DNA from: Hymenobacter ginkgonis
GTDB lineage: Bacteria; Bacteroidota; Bacteroidia; Cytophagales; Hymenobacteraceae
NCBI RefSeq assembly: GCF_009755225.1
Contig: NZ_WQKZ01000003.1
Coordinates: 248,001 to 312,000 of the forward strand
Direction: 5' to 3'
Length of the DNA stretch: 64,000 nt
Part shown: in pieces, positions 16,130-25,800 of the stretch
Position numbering within the stretch: position 1 is the stretch's first letter
Layout of the letters: each line of letters begins with the position of its first letter
The notes under the pieces: generated by a model
Told to the model about the DNA's origin: nothing
The model's database searches: none
What the model saw: only the letters and a program-made list of their open reading frames with translations
Program-made: the position numbers and the translations under genes

Positions 16130-17059
16130 TTACCGCGCTTTGCCGCGCTTAACGAGATAGGCATACAACACTTTCTCAAACGGCTCGCGCACATCAACGG
16201 GCACAAAGTCGATTTTGAGTTGCCCGCAGCGCAATGCCAAGTCTTCTTCAAACTGCCGCATGGCCGCCCGGTACTGCTCGCGCACTTGGGCTGGTTGCAG
16301 GCGAATTTCCTGGCCCGTTTCCATGTCCTCAAAAATATAGGGCCGGTCCTGAAAGTCGAAATTGGCCTCCGTGGCCCGGTCGAGCACGTGAAACAGCAGC
16401 ACCTCGTGGTGCTGGTGGCGCAGGTGCTGCAAGGCCGCCAGCGCCGCCTCCTGCTCGGCCGCCCCGCGCCCCAGCATATCGCTAAATATCACCACGAGCG
16501 AGCGCTTCGGAATCTGCTGCGCAATGGTGTGCAGCACGCCGGCCACGTCGGTAGCGCGCTGTGCGCCGGCCGGGGGGGTAGGGCGCTCCAGCAGTTGCTG
16601 CATAGCCAGCAGCAGCGTGTGGCGGTGCGCCGAAGTCGAGCGCACCGGCGTTTGCAGCTCCACTTGCTCGGCAAAGGTGACGAGGCCCACAGCATCGCGC
16701 TGGCGCTGCAGCAGCGTGGTGAGCGCCGCCGCTGCCAGCACCGAAAAGCGCAGCTTGTCGTGGCCGGGAGCGGGGTAGTACATGCTCGGGCTCACATCAA
16801 GTAGCAGGTAGGCCCGCAAGTTGGTTTCTTCCTCGTAGCGCTTCACAAATACCTTGTCGGTGCGGGCAAATACTTTCCAGTCGATGTGCCGGGTGCTATC
16901 GCCCGAGTTGTAGAGGCGGTGCTCGCTGAACTCAACCGAAAACCCGTGGTAGGGCGACTGGTGCAGCCCCGTAATAAAACCATCAACCAGCTGCCGCGCC
17001 AGCAGCTCTAGGTTTTCAAACGAACGGATGGCGGCAAGGTCGAGGGGGGGCGAAGGCAT
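16130..17059 (-). CDS. DUF58 domain protein (vWA-like)
   Basis: A 309-residue DUF58 protein: YHGFSVEFSEHRLYNSGDSTRHIDWKVFARTDKVFVKRYEEETNLRAYLLLDVSPSMYYP, with the DxSxS metal-site motif (LDVSPSM) of a von Willebrand A fold, and LVVIFSDMLG further on. DUF58 proteins usually pair with MoxR AAA ATPases and are thought to assist in metal-centre or complex assembly; no MoxR is visible here. A small membrane protein follows after 3 bases. This is one of two DUF58 genes in the window (the other at 34.6 kb). Confidence 0.9.
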   Translation of the reverse strand: MPSPPLDLAAIRSFENLELLARQLVDGFITGLHQSPYHGFSVEFSEHRLYNSGDSTRHIDWKVFARTDKVFVKRYEEETNLRAYLLLDVSPSMYYPAPGHDKLRFSVLAAAALTTLLQRQRDAVGLVTFAEQVELQTPVRSTSAHRHTLLLAMQQLLERPTPPAGAQRATDVAGVLHTIAQQIPKRSLVVIFSDMLGRGAAEQEAALAALQHLRHQHHEVLLFHVLDRATEANFDFQDRPYIFEDMETGQEIRLQPAQVREQYRAAMRQFEEDLALRCGQLKIDFVPVDVREPFEKVLYAYLVKRGKAR

Positions 17060-17357
17060 AAGACTAAAATTACTAGGATATATGGAATACGTAGCTAGCC
17101 CTCAAGGCGATAGCGAGGGATAGGGCGGGGGTTACTGGTAGGCCGGGCTGGCGGTGTGGCTAGCCCCCTGCGCGAAGTAGCTTTAGAGGCTGATAAACAA
17201 GGTGCCGGCAACCAGGGTTTCATCAAGTAATTTTTGGTTAGACCAGCGCACTTTTAAGCAATTTAAATTAGTAAATCTGGCTTTATATTTGCGAATGGCC
17301 TGTAAATCTGGCTGCCCCGACTACCCTTTATTTCACTCTCTCCAATAAATCTCGCTT
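17060..17357. promoter_or_regulatory. Intergenic region with TAnnTTTG box (17284-17291)
   Basis: About 300 bases between divergent genes. TATATTTG at 17284-17291 lies 66 bases before the GTG of the DUF3276 gene. The stretch just before it (17240-17290) is AT-rich. I see no gene in the rest. Confidence 0.55.
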
Positions 17358-17735
17358 GTGGAAGACCGCTACTCTAAAGACCAAGAAGAAATCTACTCGT
17401 ACCGTATGAAAGCTGGTAAGCGCACATACTTTTTCGATGTGAAAGCTACGCGCGGCCAGGACTATTACCTCACCATCACCGAAAGCAAGCGCCGGCCCGG
17501 CAGCGACCCCGACGGCCCGGCGACCTACGAAAAGCACAAAATATTTCTCTATAAGGAGGATTTCAACAAGTTTATCGATGCCCTGCACGATGCCGTTGAC
17601 TACGTGCGCGACGAGCTGCTGACGGCCGAAGAAGTAGCCGAGCTCGACCGCCCGCGCCCCACCTACGACGGCGAGCAGCCCCGCGAAGGCGGCCAGCCCT
17701 CGGCCGCTGCCGACCTCGGCGATAGCACCTACTAA
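17358..17735 (+). CDS. DUF3276 / PUR-alpha-like nucleic-acid-binding protein
   Basis: A 125-residue protein of the Bacteroidota/Spirochaete PUR-domain family (DUF3276), which in Borrelia binds single-stranded nucleic acid. Typical sequence: YSYRMKAGKRTYFFDVKATRGQDYYLTITESKRR and YEKHKIFLYKEDFNKFIDALHDAVDYVRDEL. Start is GTG at 17358. The acidic, Pro-rich tail is not conserved. A 13-bp perfect inverted repeat (17759-17771 / 17789-17801) follows the stop without a T-run. Likely a nucleoid or RNA-binding regulator; targets unknown. Confidence 0.88.
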   Translation: MEDRYSKDQEEIYSYRMKAGKRTYFFDVKATRGQDYYLTITESKRRPGSDPDGPATYEKHKIFLYKEDFNKFIDALHDAVDYVRDELLTAEEVAELDRPRPTYDGEQPREGGQPSAAADLGDSTY

Positions 17736-17758
17736 GCCCCACAGCCGGGAAAGTTTAC

Positions 17759-17801
17759 CCAAGCGCGCCGCGGCCTCCGAAGGGGGTAGCGGCGCGCTTG
17801 G
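17759..17801. repeat. GC-rich hairpin after the DUF3276 gene
   Basis: Perfect 13-base arms CCAAGCGCGCCGC and its complement with a 17-base loop containing GGGGGTA. No T-tract; possibly a terminator aid. Confidence 0.7.
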
Positions 17802-17835
17802 CGTTGGGAGGGGGGTAGGGTGCCGCCGGCTGCCG

Positions 17836-17843
17836 TACCTTTG
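17836..17843 (+). promoter_or_regulatory. TAnnTTTG box for ychF
   Basis: TACCTTTG, 56 bases upstream of the ychF ATG. The leader contains several imperfect CAACTC/ATAACTC repeats. Confidence 0.6.
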
Positions 17844-17899
17844 CCTTAGAATTGTGGGCAACTCATAATTCATAACTCACAACTCCTAACTCCACCAAA

Positions 17900-19000
17900 A
17901 TGGGCCTCCGCTGCGGTATTGTCGGCCTGCCGAACGTCGGCAAATCCACGCTTTTCAACGCGTTATCCAACGCCAAGGCCGAATCGGCCAATTATCCTTT
18001 TTGCACCATCGAGCCCAATGTGGGCGTCATTACCGTGCCCGACGAACGCCTCCAGATTCTGGAAGCCCTCGTGAACCCCAAGCGCGTGCTGCCCACCATT
18101 ATCGAGTTTGTCGACATCGCCGGCTTGGTGAAGGGCGCCAGCAAGGGCGAAGGATTGGGCAATAAATTCCTGGCCAACATTCGCGAGGTAGACGCCATTA
18201 TTCACGTGGTGCGCTGCTTCGACGACCCCAATATCGTGCACGTGGCGGGCGGCGTCGACCCGGTGTTTGACAAGGATGTCATCGATACCGAGCTGCAAAT
18301 CAAAGACTTGGAAAGCATCGATAAGAAGCTAATCAAGTCGGAGCGTAGCGCCAAGGCCGGCGACGCGGCCGCTAAAAAAGAAGTGGCCAGCCTCCACAAG
18401 TTTAAGACGGCGCTCGAAGCCGGGCAGAACGCCCGCGCCCTCGACGCCACCGCCGACGACCTTGAGGCCGTGGCCGACTTGCAGCTGCTCACCATCAAGC
18501 CCGTGATTTACGTGGCCAACGTGGACGAGGCCAGCATTGCTACCAACGGCAACAAGCACGTGGCTGCCCTGCGCGAGCACGTGAAGAGCGAAAACGCGCA
18601 AGTAGTGCTCGTGTCGGCCGCCATCGAGTCGCAGATTGCCGAGATAGAAGACCCTGAGGAAAAAGCCATGTTCTTGGGCGAGTATGGGCTCACCGAGTCG
18701 GGCCTCAACAAGCTCATCCGCGCCAGCTACGAGCTACTCAACCTCATCACCTACTTCACGGCCGGCGTGCAAGAAGTACGCGCCTGGACGGTGCACCGCG
18801 GCGACAAGGCGCCCGCCGCCGCCGGCGTTATTCACTCCGACTTCGAGAAGGGTTTTATTCGGGCTGAAGTTATCAAACTCGCCGATTATCAGGAGTATAA
18901 GACTGAAGTAAAAATCAAAGAGGCCGGCAAAATGGCCGTGGAAGGTAAAGACTACGTGGTGCAGGATGGCGACATCATGCACTTCCGCTTCAACGTCTAG
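17900..19000 (+). CDS. ychF: YchF, redox-regulated P-loop ATPase (Obg family)
   Basis: A 366-residue universally conserved Obg-family protein that prefers ATP and associates with ribosomes. P-loop GLPNVGKST at residues 9-17, switch [22 protein letters not shown], and NVDE in place of the GTPase NKxD motif, which explains ATP use. A TGS domain ends the protein ([20 protein letters not shown] and MHFRFNV). The full length is present. It is convergent with the M48 gene; nested inverted repeats lie between them and the outer left arm begins in the stop codon. Confidence 0.97.
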   Translation: MGLRCGIVGLPNVGKSTLFNALSNAKAESANYPFCTIEPNVGVITVPDERLQILEALVNPKRVLPTIIEFVDIAGLVKGASKGEGLGNKFLANIREVDAIIHVVRCFDDPNIVHVAGGVDPVFDKDVIDTELQIKDLESIDKKLIKSERSAKAGDAAAKKEVASLHKFKTALEAGQNARALDATADDLEAVADLQLLTIKPVIYVANVDEASIATNGNKHVAALREHVKSENAQVVLVSAAIESQIAEIEDPEEKAMFLGEYGLTESGLNKLIRASYELLNLITYFTAGVQEVRAWTVHRGDKAPAAAGVIHSDFEKGFIRAEVIKLADYQEYKTEVKIKEAGKMAVEGKDYVVQDGDIMHFRFNV

Positions 19001-19148
19001 GACCGCGGATTTCACGGATTTTGTGGGTGTAGCTACACCTGACATTACCAACAGAAAAGGCTACCCAAGTGGGTAGCCTTTTCTGTTGCGGCTTGTTAGA
19101 TTAACGCTACGTAGCGCCGCCTACAAAATCCGAGAAATCCGCGGTCCT
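18999..19148. repeat. 150-bp nested inverted repeat between convergent genes
   Basis: Outer arms of 26 bases (18999-19024 and 19123-19148) with one mismatch, beginning AGGACCGCGGATTTC; each arm overlaps the stop codon of its neighbouring gene (ychF and M48). Inside are a perfect 14-bp palindrome GGTGTAGCTACACC near 19026-19039 and a 16-bp-arm terminator. Confidence 0.85.
19051..19086. terminator. Bidirectional terminator between ychF and the M48 gene
   Basis: ACAGAAAAGGCTACCC (19051-19066) pairs perfectly with GGGTAGCCTTTTCTGT (19071-19086) around AAGT. The stem base is A/T-rich on both sides, fitting use from either direction. Confidence 0.85.
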
Positions 19149-20598
19149 ATTTGCCTACTATTTTATACAGCTGTCCTTTGCTAAGGCGGTCGGTGGTTTG
19201 CATCCCGTTGAGGATGGCCAACTCTTCGTAGCGCTTGCTGGGCACGCCAGCGGCGGCGAAAGCGGAAGCGAGAGTAGTAGCGCTGGCCGCCGTTTTGACG
19301 TGCACGTGCTCGGGCTGGCGGTTGAGTTTATTGGCATCGGTGAGACGCTGGTAGCCCTGCGCCACGCTGGCAAATTGCGGGGCGTAGGTGGCAAACGATG
19401 CCGCAGGCGCCAGCCCAATGAGCGCGTACACCGTTTTACCATCCTGGATGAGGTAGGCGCGCACGTGCGCCGGGGTGCTTTGCTGGTCAGAGGCCGCCTG
19501 GTCGCCTTCGACGGCCAGGGCCGAAAAGCCGTTCAGCGTGGTAGCCTGCGAGCTGGTGGCCGTGAGGCCCAGCTGCTTAACTAGTGCCTGGGCAGCGGCA
19601 TCGGGTGTGCCGGTGCCGGCCGCCGTGAAAGCCATCAGCGCCTTGCCGCTCGGCTCGGCCATCTGAAATTGCTCGGGCGTGTTCTGAGTTTTCCACCCAG
19701 CGGGTACGGGAAATTGCAGCTTCAAATCGGGGTGGTAAAACGCGTTACTCTCCACAAAGCCCTGGCGCGGGTCGTCGCCAAAGGGCAGGCCCTCGATAGA
19801 GCGCAAGTAGCTGTCGCGGTTGACGGTGAGCGTGCGGTTGCCGAGCGTGCGTTTTTGCGCCGCCGCCAGGCCTTTTACGCGCTCGTAGCGGTCGGCCGAG
19901 TTGGGGTGGGTAGAGAGGAAAGTGGGCGTGCCGCCGGCGCCGCTCAGCTTTTCGGTGCGCTCGAGGGTGAGGAAGAAATCGGCCATTTGCGAGGCATCGT
20001 AGCCAATCTTAGACGAATACTTCACGCCCAGGCCATCGGCCTCGTTTTCGGCATCGCGGCCGTACTTGAGCAGCCCTACCCCCACCACCGACGACAAGGG
20101 CTGGGCAATGGCCGCCACGCGGCTCGATGCCATGGAGGCGGCGCCCAGCAAAATGCTGCTGATAGTAGAGCGCGTTTGCTGCTTCTGGCCGTGGCGCGCC
20201 GTGATGTGGCCCAGCTCGTGGCCCAGCACCCCCGTAAACTGCGCCTCGTTGTTGAAATACGCCATGATGCCGCGCGTGAAGTACACGTGGCCATCGGGGG
20301 TAGCAAAGGCGTTGATAACCGGCGAGTCCACGATGGTGAAACCGTAGTCGCCGGGGCGGTCCGAGATGGCCGTCATCTGCTTGCCCTGCTTCGTGATATA
20401 CTGCTGAAGGGCAGCGTTTTCGTATAAGCCAAACTGGGCTATTACCTGGGGGTCGGGCTTAGCGCCTTGCAGCGGGTGGGCCGCCAGGGTAGTGCTGAGG
20501 GTTGGAAACGTGAAAGGCTGGGTGGCCGGGCGCGGGGCCGCGCTTACCAAGGGGAGCAGCAGTAGGGCCGCACCAGCGCGCAGAAAAGGGAATTTCAT
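19147..20598 (-). CDS. M48 family zinc metalloprotease, exported
   Basis: A 483-residue predicted periplasmic protease. A signal peptide (MKFPFLRAGAALLLLPLVSAA) is followed by the M48 domain with GHELGHITARHG; His127, Glu128 and His131 form the HExxH zinc site, and the third ligand lies in ENEADGLGVKY. This resembles BepA/YfgC and Loi-type proteases that act on outer-membrane proteins. The C-terminal ~60 residues (VKTAASATTLASAFAAAGVPSKRYEELAILNGMQTTDRLSKGQLYKIV) look LysM-like. ATG at 20598 begins the signal peptide; the longer frame from 20682 is rejected. Confidence 0.9.
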   Translation of the reverse strand: MKFPFLRAGAALLLLPLVSAAPRPATQPFTFPTLSTTLAAHPLQGAKPDPQVIAQFGLYENAALQQYITKQGKQMTAISDRPGDYGFTIVDSPVINAFATPDGHVYFTRGIMAYFNNEAQFTGVLGHELGHITARHGQKQQTRSTISSILLGAASMASSRVAAIAQPLSSVVGVGLLKYGRDAENEADGLGVKYSSKIGYDASQMADFFLTLERTEKLSGAGGTPTFLSTHPNSADRYERVKGLAAAQKRTLGNRTLTVNRDSYLRSIEGLPFGDDPRQGFVESNAFYHPDLKLQFPVPAGWKTQNTPEQFQMAEPSGKALMAFTAAGTGTPDAAAQALVKQLGLTATSSQATTLNGFSALAVEGDQAASDQQSTPAHVRAYLIQDGKTVYALIGLAPAASFATYAPQFASVAQGYQRLTDANKLNRQPEHVHVKTAASATTLASAFAAAGVPSKRYEELAILNGMQTTDRLSKGQLYKIVGK

Positions 20599-20783
20599 GG
20601 AAGAAAAGAGTAGCCCGAAGGCCAGAGATGAGCAATTAATGAACTTTGCAACGCAGCTAGTGGGGGCGAAGGTTACGGCCAACTCGCGCCGCCGCCGCGC
20701 TCCCTACCCCCCTAAAACAAGAATAGGGCCATATGGCCGCGCCGCGCGGGGCCCGACTTCATGGCTGACTTACGGTAGGAGTG

Positions 20784-20791
20784 TAGTTTTG
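20784..20791 (+). promoter_or_regulatory. TAnnTTTG box upstream of the CBM9-like lipoprotein
   Basis: TAGTTTTG, 22 bases before the ATG at 20814. Confidence 0.6.
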
Positions 20792-20813
20792 TAGTCCACT
20801 GGTTTTCGTACTT

Positions 20814-21728
20814 ATGCGTTTCTCTCGTTTCCTGGGTATTTGCGTGCCGGCTGCCATGCTGCTTGCTGCCTGCGCCCGCCAGCCCATCACTACTACGGCG
20901 GCCACTGCGGCCACGGCCAGCAAACTGCCCCCCAGCAAGGCGCCGGGGCATTTCCTCGCTACCCCCCCCGTTATCGACGGACAAACCAGCGACTGGACCG
21001 ACTCTTTGCAGTACGACGCCAATACCAAGCTGCAGTACCAGGTGCTCAACGACAACCGTACGGTGTATGTGCGCCTGAAAGCCGCCGACGCGCCTACCCA
21101 GGCCAAAATGGCCTACCTGGGCCTCGTGGTGTGGCTCGATACTACTGGCCGCAACCAGCAGCAGTTGGGTATCCGCTACCCGTTGGGTGTCGATTTGAAT
21201 TCCTTTAAGCCAGCGCCCGAGCGCCCAGCCGGCGCTATGGGCCCCTCGGCCGCCGAGCGCCAAGCCGAGCACCTCGGCCGCCTGCGCGAAGCCGTAGCCA
21301 ACGCCAACGAAATGGAATTGCTCAACTACAAAGGCAGTAAGGAGCCCACGCTCACCGATGCACAATCGCAGCTCGGCGTGAAAGCCGCCGTGGCCGTGGA
21401 TGCCCAAAACAACCTTATCTACGAGCTGGCTGTGCCTATGCGCTTGCTCTACCGTCGCCTACCGGCCCTGGCTAGCGGCCAGCCAGCCGTAGTAGGCGTG
21501 TGGCTGGCGGGTATGAAGCCCAAACTACCACCCGGCAGCAGCAACAACTCGGACTACAACGTGACGGGTAGCAATAGCATGGGTGGCGGCATGGGCGGTA
21601 TGCGCGGCGGCTACGGCGGCGGGGGGTATGGCGGCGGCATGCGCGGCGGCGGTATGCGCGGTGGTGGGGGCGGCTCGGGCTTCACCCCGTTGACGCTCAA
21701 AACTAGTGCGCCGCTGCTCGGCAAGTAG
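20814..21728 (+). CDS. Lipoprotein with CBM9/DOMON-like domain and Gly-rich tail
   Basis: A 304-residue predicted lipoprotein. A type II signal with the lipobox LAAC (Cys20) is followed by a beta-rich domain starting VIDGQTSDWTDSLQYDANTKLQYQVLNDNRTVYVRLKA, which resembles the CBM9-like/DOMON fold found in sugar- or haem-binding proteins. A Gly/Met/Arg-rich tail (about 258-288, repeats of GGMRGGG) is low-complexity and perhaps flexible. Binding partner unknown. Followed by a hairpin repeat and a convergent thioredoxin-like gene. Confidence 0.75.
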   Translation: MRFSRFLGICVPAAMLLAACARQPITTTAATAATASKLPPSKAPGHFLATPPVIDGQTSDWTDSLQYDANTKLQYQVLNDNRTVYVRLKAADAPTQAKMAYLGLVVWLDTTGRNQQQLGIRYPLGVDLNSFKPAPERPAGAMGPSAAERQAEHLGRLREAVANANEMELLNYKGSKEPTLTDAQSQLGVKAAVAVDAQNNLIYELAVPMRLLYRRLPALASGQPAVVGVWLAGMKPKLPPGSSNNSDYNVTGSNSMGGGMGGMRGGYGGGGYGGGMRGGGMRGGGGGSGFTPLTLKTSAPLLGK

Positions 21729-21749
21729 GTCGCCGAGGGATAATTCCTT

Positions 21750-21861
21750 AAAAAAGAACGTCCTGCTGAGCTGGTCGAAGCATCTCGCTCGCGCCGTTGG
21801 GTTACTAATCCGGCTATGCGAGCGCAATGTTTTCAACCAGCTCAGCAGGACGTTCTTTTTT
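21750..21861. repeat. Intergenic hairpin repeat, copy 3
   Basis: Arms 21750-21792 and 21818-21861 pair over about 43 bases with several mismatches; both outer ends read AAAAAAGAACGTCCTGCTGAG. The terminal A/T runs could also make it a bidirectional terminator between convergent genes. Confidence 0.88.
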
Positions 21862-21929
21862 GAATGCTGCTGTAGCCTAAATACTAGCACAGGCACCCGA
21901 CCCCAGGGCAAAACAGGGGGGTAGGGAGG

Positions 21930-23216
21930 CTATTCTTTTAGCAGCTTGTCCACGGTTTTGTTGAAATTGGCTTGCTCTTCGGCGTAATATTTCCCCGTGC
22001 CCGGCCCGGCAAAGCCGGTGTGGATGCTGCGCACCGCGCCCTTCTTATCGAGGAAAATAGTAGTTGGGAAAGCCAAGAATTTCGCCAGTTGCGGCAGTGA
22101 CTTGGCCACCGAATCCTTGTTGGAAATGCCGGCCACGGCCAAGTCGTAGCCGATGTTGTAACGCTCTTTCAGCTTGCGTAGGCGGGCGGCCGCTTTGTCG
22201 TACTCGGGCATCCGCTCGTAGCCTAGGCCGATTACCTCCACGCCGCGCGCCTTGTTTTTCTCGTACCACGGCACCATAAAGGCCGTCTCGTCCATGCAGT
22301 TGGGGCACCACGAGCCCAGGATTTGCAGTACCACTACCTTGCCTTTGTATTTGGGGTCGCTGGGCGAAATGCTACCCCCCGCCGCCACGCTGGGGAACTT
22401 GAAGTTCAGCCGCGACTCGCCTTTTTTGAGGTAGGTGAGGGTGTCGGCGTCGGGCAGCTTGGCGTTGGGATTGATAGCAGCCGTCCAGTTTTCATGGCCC
22501 GACTTACCCGAGTAAAAATCCCCGGTAATGCTACTTGGCGTAGCACCAGCTTTCAGCTCGCCGGTAAATAGAAAGGCGTGGCTGCCGTCAAAAGTGCTCA
22601 TGCGCACTTTAGGGCCATCAGTTTGGCCGGCTAGGTAGCGGTAGTCGCCGGTCGTGGTCAGAAAAGTGCCGGTTAAGTCGCTGTCACTCTGCTTGAAAAC
22701 CCCCACGGCCGGGTAGGGGTCACCGTCCGCGCCCTTGAACTCCGTTTGCCAAGTTCCGGTGAAAGAAGCTTTGGGGTCGGCGGCGCCTTTGAAAAGTGGC
22801 TGTGCGCCAGCCGTAGCTGCCAGCGGCACCCGGTAGGGCGTTTTGGCATCGTATTTTACCCAGCTGCCGCGCAATTTGCCTGGTCCGGCCTCTCGCACCA
22901 CCAGCGCCGCATCAAAGACGTGTAGCTTGATAGTGGCCGAGTCGCCAGCCGCCGAAATTTCGTCGCAGCGCAGGCGCTCCTCGCCGTTTAGGCCTTTGTT
23001 GATGAGGTACACAACGGGCTTGCCGGCTTCCGTTTTCACCTCAAATAAAAACGGTAGTTGCTGGCCCTGAATGGCTAGCTCGCCGCGCCAGGGGCCGGGC
23101 GTGAGCAGCGTGGCCGCCGCAACAGCCGCGGCACCCGATTGCGCCGTTGTATCGGTAGTGGCAGATTGGCAGCCGACCAGCAGCGCCGCACTCAAAAGGA
23201 GGGGGTAGGCTTTCAT
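21930..23216 (-). CDS. TlpA/ResA-like thiol-disulfide lipoprotein
   Basis: A 428-residue predicted lipoprotein (lipobox LVGC, Cys16). The N-terminal ~270 residues form a beta-rich region of the kind seen in Bacteroidota TlpA proteins; the C-terminal domain is a thioredoxin fold with VLQILGSWCPNCMDETAFM (Cys304, Cys307) and FPTTIFLDKKG with the cis-Pro. A role in reducing periplasmic or surface thiols, such as in cytochrome maturation, is likely. ATG at 23216 is the start of the lipoprotein signal; an upstream codon at 23240 is not needed. A TAGTTTTG box (23238-23245, minus) lies 21 bases upstream. Confidence 0.9.
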   Translation of the reverse strand: MKAYPLLLSAALLVGCQSATTDTTAQSGAAAVAAATLLTPGPWRGELAIQGQQLPFLFEVKTEAGKPVVYLINKGLNGEERLRCDEISAAGDSATIKLHVFDAALVVREAGPGKLRGSWVKYDAKTPYRVPLAATAGAQPLFKGAADPKASFTGTWQTEFKGADGDPYPAVGVFKQSDSDLTGTFLTTTGDYRYLAGQTDGPKVRMSTFDGSHAFLFTGELKAGATPSSITGDFYSGKSGHENWTAAINPNAKLPDADTLTYLKKGESRLNFKFPSVAAGGSISPSDPKYKGKVVVLQILGSWCPNCMDETAFMVPWYEKNKARGVEVIGLGYERMPEYDKAAARLRKLKERYNIGYDLAVAGISNKDSVAKSLPQLAKFLAFPTTIFLDKKGAVRSIHTGFAGPGTGKYYAEEQANFNKTVDKLLKE

Positions 23217-23237
23217 GAAAGAGCAAAGTAGAACCCC

Positions 23238-23245
23238 CAAAACTA
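23238..23245 (-). promoter_or_regulatory. TAnnTTTG box for the TlpA-like lipoprotein
   Basis: Minus-strand TAGTTTTG ending 21 bases before the ATG at 23216. Confidence 0.6.
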
Positions 23246-23403
23246 GCAGCCTACCCCTTTAGTTATCGCCCACCCCCAAGGGGCCGCGCCAAGAACCGCC
23301 GTGCCCGTTGCGGTGAAACCCCATTCGCATCGTGCAGAACCTTCCCTTATCTGGACCGGTTCTAAGTATACGCATAAACTACCAACTTGCCTACCCTGCG
23401 AGT

Positions 23404-23411
23404 TACTTTTG
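23404..23411 (+). promoter_or_regulatory. TAnnTTTG box for aconitase
   Basis: TACTTTTG, 30 bases upstream of the aconitase ATG. Confidence 0.65.
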
Positions 23412-23441
23412 CGCCTAAGCTAACAACCCACTCTCCTTACT

Positions 23442-25721
23442 ATGGCGTTTGACCTTGATATGATTCGGGCCGTGTACGCGGGCCTCGGCTCGCGCATCGA
23501 AGCTGCCCGCACGGCCGTTGGCCGTCCGCTCACGCTCACCGAAAAAATCCTTTACGCCCACCTCTACGGTGGCAAAGTCGGCGAGTCGTACCAGCGCGGC
23601 ATAAGCTACGTTGACTTCACGCCCGACCGCGTAGCCATGCAGGATGCTACCGCCCAAATGGCGCTGCTCCAGTTCATGCAGGCTGGCAAGGACAAAACTG
23701 CCGTGCCCTCTACCGTGCACTGCGACCACCTGATTCAGGCCAAGGATGGTGCTACCGAAGACCTAGCCATTGCCAACGACGAGAACCGCGAAGTTTACGA
23801 TTTCCTGGCCTCGGTTTCTAACAAGTACGGCATTGGTTTCTGGAAGCCCGGCGCGGGCATTATTCACCAGGTAGTGCTCGAAAACTACGCCTTCCCCGGC
23901 GGTATGATGATTGGCACCGACTCGCACACCCCCAACGCGGGTGGCCTTGGCATGATTGCCATTGGCGTAGGCGGCGCCGACGCGGTAGACGTAATGGCTG
24001 GTATGCCTTGGGAGTTGAAATTCCCGAAAGTTATCGGCGTAAAGCTGACTGGCAAAATGAGCGGCTGGACTTCGGCCAAAGATGTAATTCTGCGCGTAGC
24101 AGGCATTCTGACCGTAAAAGGTGGCACCGGCGCCATCGTCGAGTACTTTGGTGAAGGCGCCGAAAGCCTCTCGGCTACCGGCAAAGGCACCATTTGCAAC
24201 ATGGGCGCTGAAATCGGGGCCACGACCTCGGTATTTGGCTACGATGAGAAAATGGGCGACTACCTGCGCGGCACTGGCCGTGCCGAAATTGCCGACATGG
24301 CCCGCGCCCAGGCTGCGCACCTGCGCGCTGACGACGAGGTGTACGCCAACCCCGAAAATTTCTACGACCAGCTCATCGAAATCGACCTCAACACGCTGGA
24401 GCCCTACGTGAACGGCCCGTTCACGCCGGACGCCGCCTGGCCGATTTCGGAGTTTGCCGCCGCCGTAAAAGAGCACGGCTGGCCCGAAAAATTGGAAGTC
24501 GGCCTCATCGGCTCGTGCACCAACTCGTCGTACGAGGACATTACCCGCGCCGCCAGCATCGCCAAGCAAGCCGTGGATAAAGGCCTGCACGTAGCCGCCG
24601 AGTTCACCATCACGCCCGGCTCGGAGCTGGTGCGCTACACCGTAGCCCGCGACGGCCTCCTCGACACCTTCGCCGAAATGGGGGGGGTAGTACTCGCCAA
24701 CGCGTGCGGCCCGTGCATCGGCCAGTGGGCCCGCCACACCGACGACCCCAAGCGCCGTAACTCCATCATTACGAGCTTCAACCGCAACTTCGCCAAGCGC
24801 AACGACGGTAACCCGAACACCCACGCTTTCGTGGCTTCGCCCGAAATCGTGACGGCTTTCGCTATCGCTGGTAGCCTCAGCTTTAACCCGCTTACCGATA
24901 CCCTACCCGGCAAAAATGGGGAAGTGAAGTTCGACGAGCCAGTAGGCCTCGAAATGCCTCCGGCTGGTTTTGCAGTAGAAGATGCTGGCTTCCAGGCGCC
25001 TGCTGCCGATGGTAGCAGCGTACAAGTACTCGTATCGCCTACTTCGGACCGCCTCGAGCTGCTGGAGCCCTTTAAGCCTTGGGAAGGCAGCGACCTGGTG
25101 GGGCTGCGCCTGCTCATCAAGGCGCTCGGCAAGTGCACCACCGACCATATCAGCATGGCCGGCCCGTGGTTGAAGTTCCGCGGCCATTTGGACAACATTT
25201 CCAACAACATGCTCATCGGCGCCACCAACGCCTTCACCGGCGAAACCAACGCCGTGAAAGACAGCGGTACCCAGGGCTCGCCCTACGTGCCGGTTCCCCA
25301 AGCGGCCCGCGTGCTCAAGAGCCTCGGCATTGGTACCATTGTGGTGGGTGACGAGAACTACGGCGAAGGCAGCTCGCGCGAGCACGCCGCCATGGAGCCC
25401 CGCCACCTTGGCGTGCGTGCCGTGTTGGTGAAAAGCTTCGCTCGTATTCATGAAACCAACCTCAAAAAGCAGGGGATGTTGGCTCTCACCTTCGCCAATA
25501 AGTCGGATTACGACCTTATTGAAGAAGACGACCAAATCGACATCCTCGGTCTGACCACCTTCGCCCCCGGCCAGCCGCTGCAAGTGCGCCTGCGCCACGC
25601 CGATGGTGATACGGACCTTATCACCGTCAACCACACCTACAACGAAGGCCAAATCGGCTGGTTTAAAGCCGGCTCGGCCCTAAACCTGATTAAGCTGGAA
25701 GCTAGCGGCGTAGCGGTGTAA
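23442..25721 (+). CDS. acnA: Aconitate hydratase (mitochondrial-type AcnA)
   Basis: TCA-cycle enzyme interconverting citrate and isocitrate; 759 residues, near the length of mitochondrial aconitase. The [4Fe-4S] ligands are Cys359 ([10 protein letters not shown]), Cys422 and Cys425 (ACGPCIGQW); their 63- and 3-residue spacing equals that of mitochondrial aconitase. Other features: [32 protein letters not shown] and, in the swivelling domain, [22 protein letters not shown]. Complete and monocistronic, with its own promoter box and terminator. Confidence 0.97.
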   Translation: MAFDLDMIRAVYAGLGSRIEAARTAVGRPLTLTEKILYAHLYGGKVGESYQRGISYVDFTPDRVAMQDATAQMALLQFMQAGKDKTAVPSTVHCDHLIQAKDGATEDLAIANDENREVYDFLASVSNKYGIGFWKPGAGIIHQVVLENYAFPGGMMIGTDSHTPNAGGLGMIAIGVGGADAVDVMAGMPWELKFPKVIGVKLTGKMSGWTSAKDVILRVAGILTVKGGTGAIVEYFGEGAESLSATGKGTICNMGAEIGATTSVFGYDEKMGDYLRGTGRAEIADMARAQAAHLRADDEVYANPENFYDQLIEIDLNTLEPYVNGPFTPDAAWPISEFAAAVKEHGWPEKLEVGLIGSCTNSSYEDITRAASIAKQAVDKGLHVAAEFTITPGSELVRYTVARDGLLDTFAEMGGVVLANACGPCIGQWARHTDDPKRRNSIITSFNRNFAKRNDGNPNTHAFVASPEIVTAFAIAGSLSFNPLTDTLPGKNGEVKFDEPVGLEMPPAGFAVEDAGFQAPAADGSSVQVLVSPTSDRLELLEPFKPWEGSDLVGLRLLIKALGKCTTDHISMAGPWLKFRGHLDNISNNMLIGATNAFTGETNAVKDSGTQGSPYVPVPQAARVLKSLGIGTIVVGDENYGEGSSREHAAMEPRHLGVRAVLVKSFARIHETNLKKQGMLALTFANKSDYDLIEEDDQIDILGLTTFAPGQPLQVRLRHADGDTDLITVNHTYNEGQIGWFKAGSALNLIKLEASGVAV

Positions 25722-25742
25722 ATTTCGTTTTGCTGCTTAGTT

Positions 25743-25784
25743 AAAACGGCCGCCTCAGGAAACTGGGGCGGCCGTTTTGATTTT
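25743..25784 (+). terminator. Rho-independent terminator after aconitase
   Basis: AAAACGGCCGCC (25743-25754) pairs with GGCGGCCGTTTT (25767-25778), followed by GATTTT. Confidence 0.9.
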
Positions 25785-25800
25785 AGAACAATTCAATTTC

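Noticed and set aside
23763..24824. 353-residue open frame antisense to aconitase
   Set aside because: Shadow of a highly conserved gene; composition is that of the reverse strand of codon-biased DNA.
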